Of a DNA stretch of 64,000 nucleotides, positions 1 through 8,202 are shown in pieces. Location of the stretch: positions 186,001-250,000 of the forward strand of contig NZ_FUZA01000008.1 of NCBI RefSeq assembly GCF_900167945.1, in the 5' to 3' direction. This stretch comes from Dyadobacter psychrophilus. Its GTDB lineage: Bacteria; Bacteroidota; Bacteroidia; Cytophagales; Spirosomataceae. Made by a program: the position numbers and the translations under genes. Below the pieces are notes generated by a model that searched no databases, had not been told where the DNA came from, and worked only from the letters and a program-made list of their open reading frames with translations. The number at the start of each line of letters is the position of its first letter. Within the stretch, counting starts at the first letter, position 1.

Positions 1-433
1 TCCGGGCGGCCATGCCAGTATATTCTTCTGTGTACTCATTCCAATCCGTGTCGCGGTAACGGATTTTCACGCGCTCGGGACGATACACATCTCCGCGGAT
101 GCCCGGAATGCTCAGACAGCCTTCTTCAAACGCCCACTCCTTTCCATCCTCTTCCAGGATTTCGGGATTGATAAATGTTTTCTTGAAATCAACCAGTGAA
201 AGATCCGGCTCGTCGTCATCGTCGTCATCTTTTTCACTGAACGGTGTTGCGTCCACCACGAAAACACGGATATTCATGCCAATCTGCGGCGCTGCCAGTC
301 CTACTCCATTGGCACCGTGCATGGTCTCAAACATATCTTCTGAAAGTTTTTTCAGATCAAGCTGGTCTTTTTCAATGAATTGGGTTGGTTTTCTCAGGAT
401 CGGATCTCCGTATGCTACGATGGGATAAATCAT
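1..433 (-). CDS. def: Peptide deformylase, C-terminus outside window
   Basis: Removes the formyl group from the N-terminal methionine of new proteins in the cytoplasm, using a bound metal ion. Reading leftward from the ATG at 431-433, the protein begins MIYPIVAYGDPILRKPT. It shows family motif 1 (GVGLAAPQ, about residues 45-52) and motif 2 (EGCLSIPG, about residues 105-112), which carries the metal-binding cysteine. Motif 3 (HExDH) lies beyond base 1, so the gene is incomplete only because the window ends. An acidic run of six Asp residues (about residues 73-78) sits in a variable loop. ruvX lies just upstream on the same strand with a 50-base gap, so the two are probably co-transcribed. Identification is secure from the two motifs. 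Confidence 0.96.
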   Translation of the reverse strand, partial: MIYPIVAYGDPILRKPTQFIEKDQLDLKKLSEDMFETMHGANGVGLAAPQIGMNIRVFVVDATPFSEKDDDDDDEPDLSLVDFKKTFINPEILEEDGKEWAFEEGCLSIPGIRGDVYRPERVKIRYRDTDWNEYTEEYTGMAAR

Positions 434-483
434 TGTAATGCGACTTTATTCGTTTTAATATAATGTAACCTAAACATGCCCAC

Positions 484-897
484 TCATCTTTTGCTCTCCA
501 TATAAGACTGGAGAATGATCGTGGCGCTTATCTTATCAATGTTGCCTTTCTCACGCCGCTCGCTCTTTTTGGAGCCGGACGCGATCATGGATTGCAAAGC
601 CATCGACGAGGTGAATCTTTCGTCGTGTGTGTGCACCGGGATTTCCGGAAATGTTTTTTTCAGGATTTTAACAAATGCAATTACTCTTGCTGCATTCTCG
701 CTTTCTGTGTTATCAAGTCTCTTGGGCATTCCTACTATAAATGCTTCGATCGGCTCAGTGGCTGCGTATTTTTTCAAGAATTCCAACAGGTCATGCGTTC
801 TGACCGTATCGAGGGCAGTTGCAATGATCTGCAAGGGATCTGTAACAGCAATACCGGTGCGTTTAGCACCATAATCAATCGCCAGAAGACGTGGCAT
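484..897 (-). CDS. ruvX: RuvX/YqgF family pre-16S rRNA nuclease
   Basis: A 137-residue protein of the YqgF/RuvX family, an RNase H-fold nuclease that helps mature the 5' end of 16S rRNA. It was earlier annotated as a putative Holliday junction resolvase. The start AIDYGAKRTGIAV carries the first catalytic Asp (D8). FIVGMP (residues 53-58), DERFTS with E93, and NIDKISA with D121 supply the other acidic positions. Length is normal for the family. It lies between a TATCTTTG -7 box (924-931, minus strand) and def, so it is probably the first gene of a ruvX-def unit. The recJ gene diverges from it. Confidence 0.94.
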   Translation of the reverse strand: MPRLLAIDYGAKRTGIAVTDPLQIIATALDTVRTHDLLEFLKKYAATEPIEAFIVGMPKRLDNTESENAARVIAFVKILKKTFPEIPVHTHDERFTSSMALQSMIASGSKKSERREKGNIDKISATIILQSYMESKR

Positions 898-923
898 TTA
901 TCTTAAAGAATGTTAATTGCTTG

Positions 924-931
924 CAAAGATA
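924..931 (-). promoter_or_regulatory. Probable -7 box upstream of ruvX
   Basis: CAAAGATA on the plus strand reads TATCTTTG on the minus strand, a full match to the Bacteroidota -7 consensus TAnnTTTG. It lies 26 bases before the ruvX ATG, giving a leader of about 20 bases. I see no clear TTTG -33 element at the expected distance, so this is a motif-only call. Confidence 0.45.
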
Positions 932-1004
932 AGACCTTTCAATTAGCTTTTCCTGATAGTGCCGGCTCATTATAGATTTTGATACGCGCATCACAGAATC
1001 CGAT

Positions 1005-1012
1005 TATCTTTG
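1005..1012 (+). promoter_or_regulatory. Probable -7 box directly before recJ
   Basis: TATCTTTG matches the Bacteroidota -7 consensus. A TTTG lies at 978-981, 23 bases upstream, slightly farther than the usual 19-21. The box ends only 4 bases before the recJ ATG, so a transcript starting at the usual distance would have almost no leader. Confidence 0.45.
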
Positions 1013-1016
1013 TTTC

Positions 1017-2729
1017 ATGATTGAAAAGCGCTGGATACACAACCCTGAATTTACCTCTGAACAAACACACATTGTCCTGGAACTGGCCGAATCGTTAAAA
1101 GTAAGCCCGTCGCTGGCTACGCTTTTGGTGCAACGCGGAATCCTTGATTTTGAACAATCCCGTAACTTTTTCCGGCCCGATCTTTCGCATTTGCATGATC
1201 CATTCTTGATGAAGGACATGTATGAGGCTGTGACAAGACTCAATGATGCGATCAGAAATGGTGAAAAAATATTGGTTTACGGAGACTATGATGTGGACGG
1301 CACCACTTCCGTCGCATTGTTCTACGGTTTTCTGAAAAAAATCTACCCAAATCTCGATTATTACATTCCCGACCGATACGAAGAAGGCTATGGCGTTTCG
1401 TGGCAAAGCATTGACTGGGCGCATGAAAACGGCTTTTCGCTCATTGTAACACTGGATTGCGGAGTAAAATCAGTTGATAAGGTTACTGCCGCGAAAGAAC
1501 GAGGCATTGATTTCATCATCTGCGATCACCACCGCCCAGGTTCGGAGCTGCCGCCTGCTATTGCTGTCCTCGACCCGAAAAGAGAAGATTGCGAATATCC
1601 ATATAAAGAACTGACTGGCTGCGGCGTTGGATTCAAGTTGCTGCAAGCATTTTGTTTAGACAATGAAATTGATCCGGCGGGTTTGTTCGACCATCTGGAT
1701 CTGCTGGTGATCAGCATCGCCTCGGACATTGTGCCGATTACGGGTGAAAACCGCATTTTGTCCTATTATGGTTTGCAAAGATTAAATGCTGCGCCAAGAT
1801 GCGGCGTAAAAGCATTGATCCAGATCGCAGGACTGAATGGCGTGCTGGACATTACTAATGTTGTTTTCGGACTTGGGCCAAGGATCAATGCGGCGGGGCG
1901 GATTAAGCATGCAAAAGAGGCTGTAAGACTTTTGCTTTGCGAAGAAGATGACGTGGCCGCGGATTTTGCACAGGAAATAAATAAACACAACAGCGAGCGA
2001 AGAACCTTCGATACGAGCATTACGGAACAGGCGCTTTTCATGATTGAAAACGACGACTGGTTCACAACTGCAAAAAGTACCGTATTATATAAGGAAGACT
2101 GGCACAAAGGCGTGATCGGAATTGTAGCGAGCCGGTGCATCGAAAAATACCATCGCCCTACCATTATATTAACGCAGTCGCATGGAAAAGCAGCTGGTTC
2201 CGCACGGTCGGTTCCGGGTTTTGATGTCTATGAAGCGATCGAGGAATGTGCGGATCTTTTGGAACAATATGGAGGGCACACTTTTGCAGCAGGATTAACC
2301 TTGCCGTTGCAAAATGTGGAAGCATTCAAAACGCGTTTCAATGACATTGTAAGCAGCCGCATTTTACCGGATCAGCTGATTCCGATGATCAACATTGATA
2401 TGCTGCTGGAATTGGAAGTGATTACACCGAAATTTTATAACATTCTTCGTCAGATGGGTCCTTTTGGTCCAGGAAACATGACGCCAATCTTCGAATCGCG
2501 CAATGTTTCACTGGCTGGCAGGCCCACGATCATGAAGGAAAAGCATCTCAAATTTGATGTCAAGCAAAATAATTCGGGGATTTTTACAGCGATCGGGTTT
2601 GGTATGGCGCACTTTTATCCAGATCTGGTCAACGGAAAGCCGTTTTCGATCGCCTACTGCCTGGAAGAAAATAACTTTCGCGATAAAAAAACGTTACAAC
2701 TGTCTTTGAAAGACATTAAACTGCTGTGA
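1017..2729 (+). CDS. recJ: Single-stranded-DNA-specific exonuclease RecJ
   Basis: A 570-residue 5'-3' single-strand DNA exonuclease acting in recombinational repair and mismatch excision. The DHH phosphoesterase core is plain: DYDVDG at residues 90-95, LDCG near 146-149 and the signature DHH at 170-172, all metal ligands. The DHHA1 domain follows (GVIGIVASR near residue 370; AAGSARS and GGHTFAAG near 395-425), then the C-terminal OB-like domain. Length is as expected. The start is the first in-frame ATG and lies almost on top of the -7 box. lptB follows 39 bases downstream on the same strand, so read-through into lptB is likely. Confidence 0.96.
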   Translation: MIEKRWIHNPEFTSEQTHIVLELAESLKVSPSLATLLVQRGILDFEQSRNFFRPDLSHLHDPFLMKDMYEAVTRLNDAIRNGEKILVYGDYDVDGTTSVALFYGFLKKIYPNLDYYIPDRYEEGYGVSWQSIDWAHENGFSLIVTLDCGVKSVDKVTAAKERGIDFIICDHHRPGSELPPAIAVLDPKREDCEYPYKELTGCGVGFKLLQAFCLDNEIDPAGLFDHLDLLVISIASDIVPITGENRILSYYGLQRLNAAPRCGVKALIQIAGLNGVLDITNVVFGLGPRINAAGRIKHAKEAVRLLLCEEDDVAADFAQEINKHNSERRTFDTSITEQALFMIENDDWFTTAKSTVLYKEDWHKGVIGIVASRCIEKYHRPTIILTQSHGKAAGSARSVPGFDVYEAIEECADLLEQYGGHTFAAGLTLPLQNVEAFKTRFNDIVSSRILPDQLIPMINIDMLLELEVITPKFYNILRQMGPFGPGNMTPIFESRNVSLAGRPTIMKEKHLKFDVKQNNSGIFTAIGFGMAHFYPDLVNGKPFSIAYCLEENNFRDKKTLQLSLKDIKLL

Positions 2730-2768
2730 GCGGATTTTCCACTCAGCAATTGAAATAGAGATAAAACA

Positions 2769-3500
2769 ATGATATTAAGAACCGAAAACCTTGTAAAAAA
2801 ATACGGGGTTCGTCTTGTCAACAACAATGTAAGCTATCAGGTTGAGCAGGGCGAAATTGTGGGTTTGCTTGGGCCAAATGGTGCGGGTAAAACAACCTCT
2901 TTTTACATGGCCGTAGGATTGGTCAAACCAAACAGCGGAAAAGTTTATCTGGATGATAAGGACATTACCAGCCTTCCCATGTACAAACGTGCGCGCCTGG
3001 GCCTGGGTTATCTGGCGCAGGAAGCGTCGGTTTTCAGATCTTTGACCGTAGAAGAAAACATTCGCGCAGTGCTGGAAATGACGGACCTATCCCGCCATGA
3101 CCAGAAACAAAAAGTGGAAGAATTGCTCGAAGAATTTCACCTGACCCACGTGCGGAAAAGCAAGGGAATGGTGCTTTCGGGAGGAGAACGCCGCCGGACT
3201 GAAATTGCAAGGTCACTAGCGGTGGACCCAAAATTTATCCTGCTCGACGAACCATTTGCCGGCGTTGACCCGATCGCAGTTGAAGACATTCAGAGCATTG
3301 TCGCCAAGTTGAAACATAAAAACATCGGCATTCTCATTACCGACCACAACGTAAATGAAACGCTTTCCATCACGGATCGTGCTTATCTGCTATTTGAAGG
3401 AAAGATATTAAAGCAGGGAAGCGCGGAGGAACTGGCGGAGGATGAAGTCGTAAGACGCGTTTATCTGGGCCAGAATTTCGAGTTGAAGCGCAAAGTTTAG
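2769..3500 (+). CDS. lptB: LPS export ABC transporter ATPase LptB
   Basis: The cytoplasmic ATPase (243 residues) that powers lipopolysaccharide extraction from the inner membrane with LptF and LptG. Walker A is GPNGAGKTT (residues 35-43), the ABC signature is LSGGE (136-140), Walker B is FILLDEP (156-162), and the switch His is H193 (TDHNV). The LAQE Q-loop and overall length fit LptB rather than a larger ABC subunit. No permease gene is adjacent, as is common because lptFG usually sits elsewhere. A small hairpin follows the stop codon. Confidence 0.94.
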   Translation: MILRTENLVKKYGVRLVNNNVSYQVEQGEIVGLLGPNGAGKTTSFYMAVGLVKPNSGKVYLDDKDITSLPMYKRARLGLGYLAQEASVFRSLTVEENIRAVLEMTDLSRHDQKQKVEELLEEFHLTHVRKSKGMVLSGGERRRTEIARSLAVDPKFILLDEPFAGVDPIAVEDIQSIVAKLKHKNIGILITDHNVNETLSITDRAYLLFEGKILKQGSAEELAEDEVVRRVYLGQNFELKRKV

Positions 3501-3520
3501 CATTCTTCGCACATAGAAAA

Positions 3521-3542
3521 GGGAACGCTTCGCGGCATTCCC
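3521..3542 (+). terminator. Possible terminator after lptB
   Basis: GGGAACGC and GCATTCCC form a short hairpin with one mismatch and a loop near TTCGCG, 20 bases after the lptB stop. The following tract TCTCTTA is only partly T-rich, so this is a weak call. Confidence 0.4.
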
Positions 3543-3597
3543 TCTCTTACAATTATTCACCATGAACTGTTTGGGCTCTTTTCAGATCCCGCAGTTA

Positions 3598-3753
3598 TTA
3601 TTTTTTAGGGCACTTTTTACAGTGTTTACCTTTCTTTTTATATTTCTCACAGCACTTTTTAAATACACATTCGGTATTCTCGCTGAATGATTTCATCCAG
3701 GTCACCTCTCCAACCGCACAGTCCGCAGGATCATTCAATGTAAAAGCGCTCAT
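3598..3753 (-). CDS. Small Cys/Lys-rich protein, function unknown
   Basis: A 51-codon frame reads from the ATG at 3751-3753 to a TAA at 3598-3600. It begins MSAFTLNDPADCAVGEV and ends KGKHCKKCPKK. Six cysteines (C12, C29, C34, C35, C45, C48) and about 14 lysines are packed into a very short protein, with a WMKSFSE stretch in the middle. The C-terminal CCx9CxxC spacing could bind a metal such as zinc or form disulfides, but no named family is recognised. There is no signal peptide, so a cytoplasmic place is likely. It stands alone between lptB and a secreted protein gene. Coding is supported by the ordered Cys pattern and the lack of stops, not by a known homologue. Confidence 0.6.
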   Translation of the reverse strand: MSAFTLNDPADCAVGEVTWMKSFSENTECVFKKCCEKYKKKGKHCKKCPKK

Positions 3754-3857
3754 TGTTTCCGATTAATGTGTGACAAATGTAATCGCTATTTAGAATCATT
3801 CAAACAAAAACGAAAAATTATTTTGAATAAATCTAAATTATAGCTTTTCAGAATGGC

Positions 3858-4619
3858 TTACTGGATCTTTTCCCAAATCTCATGAATGGGTTTCCCATCG
3901 CTGCTTTTACCACTATGGTCCCAGCGGCCGTTTTCCAGTTTATGATCAAATGTCAGTGACGAGCCCACCCGGTTGTTATTTTTGGAGAAAAATTGAATTT
4001 TCTCTGTATACTTTCCATCTTTCACAGTGTAAGTGCCCCCGCCCGTTGCATAGAAGCCTTTCACAGCCGGATCAATCGCAAACCATTGAAAACGGGTTGC
4101 AGACAATAACTTCAATGTTTTCCGGGTGCCCTCCTGATGAATTTTAACCAGTTCACCTTGCTCGCCGGCCTTCTCAGTAATGTGCCATGCACCGGCCATA
4201 GGTGACGAAGTTGCGTCATCCACACGCATCCATACCATTGCCTCCTCGTATTTCAGTGTCAGAATATCATCTTTTACAGTCACAGTAAAAACAATCGGTA
4301 TGCCAATTTTCAATGAATCCGCAGAGTTGAATTCAGGTGTATAGGTCATTTGGTCACCATTCATTGTGAACGGCCCGCCTTCTGCCCGTTCGAAATATTT
4401 ATTACCAATGCTATAGGAAGCAATGACGAGGTAATTATCAGCAACAATGAGGGTCGATGCGCTGCCTGTTGGTTCCTGAGACTTCCAGGCGCCCTTCGGA
4501 ATCTGCGCCAGGCGTTCCTGCGACAGGCGTTCCTGCGGCACGCGTTCCTGCGGCAGGCGTCCCTGAGCAAATCCAAGTAGCGAGGCAAAAACAAGTGTGG
4601 CTGTCAGTAAATGTTTCAT
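3858..4619 (-). CDS. Secreted protein with QER pentapeptide repeat
   Basis: A 253-residue exported protein. The start at 4619 is preferred because it places a standard signal peptide (MKHLLTATLVFASLLGFAQG) at the N-terminus; an ATG 13 codons upstream would add a charged leader before it. Directly after the cleavage region lies a short tandem repeat, (L/V)(P/S)QER, about four times. The mature part has two similar beta-rich halves, one starting GAWKSQ and one starting GAWHI, as in lipocalin-like Bacteroidota proteins annotated only as membrane or secreted protein. No catalytic motif is seen. It is a single gene downstream of recO. Function is unknown. Confidence 0.75.
   Translation of the reverse strand: MKHLLTATLVFASLLGFAQGRLPQERVPQERLSQERLAQIPKGAWKSQEPTGSASTLIVADNYLVIASYSIGNKYFERAEGGPFTMNGDQMTYTPEFNSADSLKIGIPIVFTVTVKDDILTLKYEEAMVWMRVDDATSSPMAGAWHITEKAGEQGELVKIHQEGTRKTLKLLSATRFQWFAIDPAVKGFYATGGGTYTVKDGKYTEKIQFFSKNNNRVGSSLTFDHKLENGRWDHSGKSSDGKPIHEIWEKIQ
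4502..4568 (-). repeat. 15-bp tandem repeat inside the secreted protein gene
   Basis: About four head-to-tail units of 15 bp (GCGTTCCTGCGRCAS on the plus strand, starting at 4512, 4527, 4542 and 4557). Each unit encodes one five-residue QER repeat, so changes in copy number would keep the reading frame. Confidence 0.85.
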
Positions 4620-4689
4620 TGGATGTTCGATTTTTGATTTTGCAATATACGTTATCAAAATTATGCCACCATTTTCCTGCCTTGCTGCG

Positions 4690-5385
4690 CTATTTCAAAA
4701 CTTCGCGCAAAACTTCGAGCGACTTGATCTCGCCTAATGACTCCATATGTATTTTGTAAAAAAAGACGAGCTTTTCTAAAATCAAGATCCTGCGCTTTCG
4801 GTCCAAAGGCATATTTAAACCATAATTTCCTATCAGCAGCTGCATTGTGGCACTTTTTTCGACAGGATCGGGCATATGGGGGAAATGGTTGTTTTTCAAT
4901 TCGCTTTCCAGATCTTCTACAGTCTCTATTCCAAATCCGAGAAAAGAAGCGAGCTGGACCAGAAAATGAATGTGAAAATTCTCAAAAGAGCCTTCGGCTT
5001 CGTCCAGATATACTACGGATTCCTCTATGAACTGAAAAAGCAAAGGGTTACTTTCTTCTTCTTTTAAAGTTTTGCCTAACATTTCAGTAACAAAAAGCGC
5101 CAGACTTGATTTAACAACATCATAAGGCAAACTTTGAAACGGCTGGTAACATTTCATTTCGGAGATCCGGTGCATGGTATCTTCCTTATTTTTATGATAA
5201 ACCACCATATCGAGCAAGGTCAGCGGCTGAAATAAAGCAATCCGATTTGTTCGCGACTTGCTGCTCCTGACTCCGTTCACTATATATGTCTGAATCCCAA
5301 AGGCTTCCGTGTAAATTTTTGCGATGATCGAAGATTCGCGGTAACGGATATAACTCAGAGCGACTCCTCGCGTTTTATGTAACAT
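4690..5385 (-). CDS. recO: DNA repair protein RecO
   Basis: A 231-residue RecO, which with RecR loads RecA onto SSB-coated single-stranded DNA. The N-terminal OB fold is recognisable in TRGVALSYIRYRESSIIAKIYTE and YIVNGVRSSKSR (residues 5-45), with the usual spacing to PLTLLDMVVY. The helical C-terminal part carries LALFVTEML and FLVQLASFLGFG. The zinc-finger cysteines seen in some RecO proteins are absent, as in many Bacteroidota. It is transcribed away from purF. Length is close to the usual 240 residues. Confidence 0.92.
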   Translation of the reverse strand: MLHKTRGVALSYIRYRESSIIAKIYTEAFGIQTYIVNGVRSSKSRTNRIALFQPLTLLDMVVYHKNKEDTMHRISEMKCYQPFQSLPYDVVKSSLALFVTEMLGKTLKEEESNPLLFQFIEESVVYLDEAEGSFENFHIHFLVQLASFLGFGIETVEDLESELKNNHFPHMPDPVEKSATMQLLIGNYGLNMPLDRKRRILILEKLVFFYKIHMESLGEIKSLEVLREVLK

Positions 5386-5499
5386 ATATATTAGCTGGCC
5401 TTTTGGTCAAAAATAGTTATCTTTCCATTAAAGAATTGCACACAGAAAACGGCTTGTAAAATTCGGAGAAATTTGAAGTTTTTTAAGCCAAAGGATTTG

Positions 5500-5507
5500 T
5501 ACCTTTG
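5500..5507 (+). promoter_or_regulatory. Probable -7 box upstream of purF
   Basis: TACCTTTG matches TAnnTTTG and is followed by GCGACGC. The nearest TTTG (5472-5475) is 24 bases upstream, a little long for a -33 element. It leaves a leader of about 100 bases before the purF start. Confidence 0.4.
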
Positions 5508-5612
5508 CGACGCAAAACGAACTATTTTAGATTATTAATTCGTTAAGTTATTATTCAGGGAATACGATTTGCATACTGCAAATAAAAATATTTCTAACGC
5601 ATAACTCTTCAT

Positions 5613-7505
5613 ATGAGCGACGCCATTAAGCATGAGTGCGGCATAGCACTTATCCGTCTTAGAAAGCCTTATCAATACTACATCGACAAGTACGAGACAC
5701 CGCTATACGCAGTCCACAAGCTTTCGGTAATGATGGAAAAACAGGTAAACCGGGGACAGGATGGAGCCGGAGTAGCCAATATCAAGATAGATGTCCCGCC
5801 AGGGAAACGATACATCAGCAGATACAGATCCGTAGAACCTCAACCACTTACGGACATTTTTTCCAAAATCCATAAGAAATTTCGCAAGGGTTTAAAGAAC
5901 CATAGAGAGCATACCAATGATGCAAAATGGTTGCAGGAAAACCTGGCTTTTACGGGCGAGGTTTGGCTAGGCCATTTGCGTTACGGGACACATGGTTCGA
6001 ATGAGGTGGAAAACTGCCATCCGATGCTGCGCCAGAGTAACTGGAGAAGCCGTAACTTGGTGATGGCCGGAAATTTCAACATGACCAATGTGGATGAGCT
6101 TTTTGGAAAGCTTGTATCATTGGGACAGCATCCGAAAGAAAAAGTGGATACTGTAACCGTGATGGAGAAAATAGGACATTTCCTGGATGAAGAAAACCAG
6201 AGAGTGTTTGAACGCTTCAAAGGAATTTACGAAAATCCGACACTTTCCAATGTCATAGAAGAAAATATCGACCTGCCACGTCTGCTTTACAGATCGTGCA
6301 GGGACTTTGACGGTGGATATGCCATGTGCGGATTGACAGGTTATGGCGCATCATTTGTGATCCGCGACCCTGCCGGAATTCGACCAGCATTCTATTATGC
6401 TGATGATGAAGTGGTGGTGGTTGCTTCTGAAAAACAGGCGATTAAAGCCGCTTTCAATGTTGATTACAATCAAATTCAGGAAATCACGCCAGGTTCAGCG
6501 TTGATCGTTGATAAAAATGGTGAGTATAATGAGTTCCCGATCTTGCCTCAGCTTGAAAAACGCTCATGCAGCTTTGAAAGGATTTACTTCTCCCGCGGAA
6601 CCGATCCGGATATTTACAATGAGCGCAAGCAGCTAGGCAAGCTTTTAATTCCGCAAATTCTCAAAGAGGTCAATTATGATCTCGAAAATACAATCTTCTC
6701 TTACATTCCAAATACTGCGGAAACGGCGTTTTTGGGTATGATTGAAGGTTTGGAAGAATATCTTGCTAAAAAACGCAAGCAAGCCATTATGGAAGGCATT
6801 CTCTTTGAAGCCGACCTTGAAAAAGTGCTTTCGTTCAGGCCGAGAATAGAAAAACTGGTTACCAAAGACGTGAAGTCGCGGACATTTATTACAGCCGATG
6901 CTTTGCGTGACGATATGGTTTCCAGCGTTTACGACACAACTTTTGAAGTGGTGCGGAAGAATGTGGATACGGTTGTTATTATTGACGACTCCATTGTTCG
7001 CGGAACCACGCTTGAAAAAAGCATTTTAACCATGCTCGACCGGTTAAGCCCTAAGAAAATCGTAGTGGCATCCTCCGCTCCGCAGATCCGTTTCCCGGAT
7101 TGCTATGGAATTGATATGTCAAAAATGAAGGATTTCGTCGCTTTCCGTGCGGTGCTTAAATTGCTGGAAGAACGCGATCTGGAATATTTGCTGGAAGACA
7201 CTTATATGCATAGTGTGACATCCATTGCGACCAAAAATCCATATCATACCAATTACGTGAAAGCATTGTATGAGCCCTTTACGGATCAGGAAATTTCAGA
7301 TAAAATTGCTGAGATCATTCGTCCGAAAGATTTGAATGCAGAGCTTTCCGTTGTATTCCAGACCGTCGACAACTTGCACAAAGCTTGTCCGCAGCATTTG
7401 GGAGACTGGTATTTCACAGGAAATTATCCAACATTAGGAGGAAATAAAGTGGTTAACAGGGCATTCGCCAATTCCCACGAAGGAAAATTGGAAAGAGCTT
7501 ACTAA
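5613..7505 (+). CDS. purF: Amidophosphoribosyltransferase, long Bacteroidota form
   Basis: Catalyses the first step of purine synthesis, making phosphoribosylamine from PRPP and glutamine. The N-terminal class II glutamine amidotransferase domain starts MSDAIKHECGIALI; Cys9 is the expected nucleophile after removal of eight residues. RGQDGAG, GHLRYGTHG and the NFNMTN stretch match the glutaminase site. The C-terminal phosphoribosyltransferase domain carries the PRPP loop VVIIDDSIVRGTT (about residues 453-465). At 630 residues it is longer than the usual 470-510, as in the extended PurF of Bacteroidota, with inserts around residues 85-110 and 375-410 and a longer C-terminus. It stands alone and ends at a strong terminator. 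Confidence 0.9.
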   Translation: MSDAIKHECGIALIRLRKPYQYYIDKYETPLYAVHKLSVMMEKQVNRGQDGAGVANIKIDVPPGKRYISRYRSVEPQPLTDIFSKIHKKFRKGLKNHREHTNDAKWLQENLAFTGEVWLGHLRYGTHGSNEVENCHPMLRQSNWRSRNLVMAGNFNMTNVDELFGKLVSLGQHPKEKVDTVTVMEKIGHFLDEENQRVFERFKGIYENPTLSNVIEENIDLPRLLYRSCRDFDGGYAMCGLTGYGASFVIRDPAGIRPAFYYADDEVVVVASEKQAIKAAFNVDYNQIQEITPGSALIVDKNGEYNEFPILPQLEKRSCSFERIYFSRGTDPDIYNERKQLGKLLIPQILKEVNYDLENTIFSYIPNTAETAFLGMIEGLEEYLAKKRKQAIMEGILFEADLEKVLSFRPRIEKLVTKDVKSRTFITADALRDDMVSSVYDTTFEVVRKNVDTVVIIDDSIVRGTTLEKSILTMLDRLSPKKIVVASSAPQIRFPDCYGIDMSKMKDFVAFRAVLKLLEERDLEYLLEDTYMHSVTSIATKNPYHTNYVKALYEPFTDQEISDKIAEIIRPKDLNAELSVVFQTVDNLHKACPQHLGDWYFTGNYPTLGGNKVVNRAFANSHEGKLERAY

Positions 7506-7522
7506 GTGAGAATATAAATATC

Positions 7523-7559
7523 AAAAGAGCCGTTGCACATTTGCGACGGCTCTTTTTTT
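7523..7559 (+). terminator. Rho-independent terminator after purF
   Basis: AGAGCCGT (7526-7533) pairs perfectly with ACGGCTCT (7546-7553), followed by a run of seven T. The A-run on the other arm means it could also act on the opposite strand. Confidence 0.9.
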
Positions 7560-7634
7560 GTAATTCAGCTATTTTTCCGGAAATTGGCACGTCCGGCGGT
7601 CATTGATTCGCCATTTATTTAAACCTAAATCCTA

Positions 7635-8153
7635 ATGATCCAATTTACCAAAATGACATTATCAAAAGCCTGCTCCCTATTCTTCGCATTTTGCATGCTT
7701 GCGACTTTCGCAAAGGCGCAAACAACCGCCACAGGAACGCTTAATGACCTTAGTTTTCTTGAAGGTCACTGGAAAGGCACTTACAACGGCGGCCCCATCG
7801 AAGCCGGTTGGACAGCTCCGGAGGGAAGCAACATTATGGGTTACATTCGCATGATTAAGGATGATAAGCCATCTTTATATGAAGTGTTTGCATTTGAGCA
7901 AGGTGACAAAGGGCCAATCGCCAGGGTAAAACATTTCAAGCCCGGCCTGATTGCATTGGAAGAAAAAAATGTTTCCGACACTTATAACTTCATTGAAGCC
8001 AAGAAAAACCAGGCATTATTCGAAAAAGATGACGTTTCTGTGCGAATTATTTACGAAAGGCGTTCACAAAATCAGCTGGTTATTCAGCGCGGCAAAATGG
8101 AGGATAACAAATGGGTTTTCATGGATCTGTTTGTATTCACCCGCGTTCCTTGA
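7635..8153 (+). CDS. Exported DUF6265-like protein
   Basis: A 172-residue protein with an N-terminal signal peptide (core ACSLFFAFCMLATFAKAQ). The start could be 7635 or the ATG at 7653, which would give a tighter signal sequence. The mature part begins with LNDLSFLEGHWKGTYNGGPIEAGW and continues with GSNIMGYIRM, the pattern of the DUF6265 fold, a small lipocalin-like beta barrel of unknown function. No catalytic residues are evident. It is monocistronic, between two terminators. Confidence 0.8.
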   Translation: MIQFTKMTLSKACSLFFAFCMLATFAKAQTTATGTLNDLSFLEGHWKGTYNGGPIEAGWTAPEGSNIMGYIRMIKDDKPSLYEVFAFEQGDKGPIARVKHFKPGLIALEEKNVSDTYNFIEAKKNQALFEKDDVSVRIIYERRSQNQLVIQRGKMEDNKWVFMDLFVFTRVP

Positions 8154-8174
8154 CCCCGCATTCCAAAAACATTT

Positions 8175-8202
8175 AAAAGCGATTCAGTAATGGGTCGCTT
8201 TT
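8175..8202. terminator. Bidirectional terminator between convergent genes
   Basis: AAAAGCGA (8175-8182) pairs with TCGCTTTT (8195-8202) with a 12-base loop. T-runs flank both arms, so it can serve the plus-strand DUF6265 gene and the minus-strand transporter whose stop codon starts at 8205. Confidence 0.8.

Noticed and set aside
4502..4568. CRISPR-like repeat
   Set aside because: Units are only 15 bp with no spacers, and they encode a pentapeptide repeat. No cas genes are in the window.
4350..4594. Arg/Asn/Cys-rich and Leu/Arg-rich frames over the 15-bp repeat
   Set aside because: Any 15-bp repeat gives repetitive frames in all readings; only the minus-strand frame has a signal peptide and a normal protein body.
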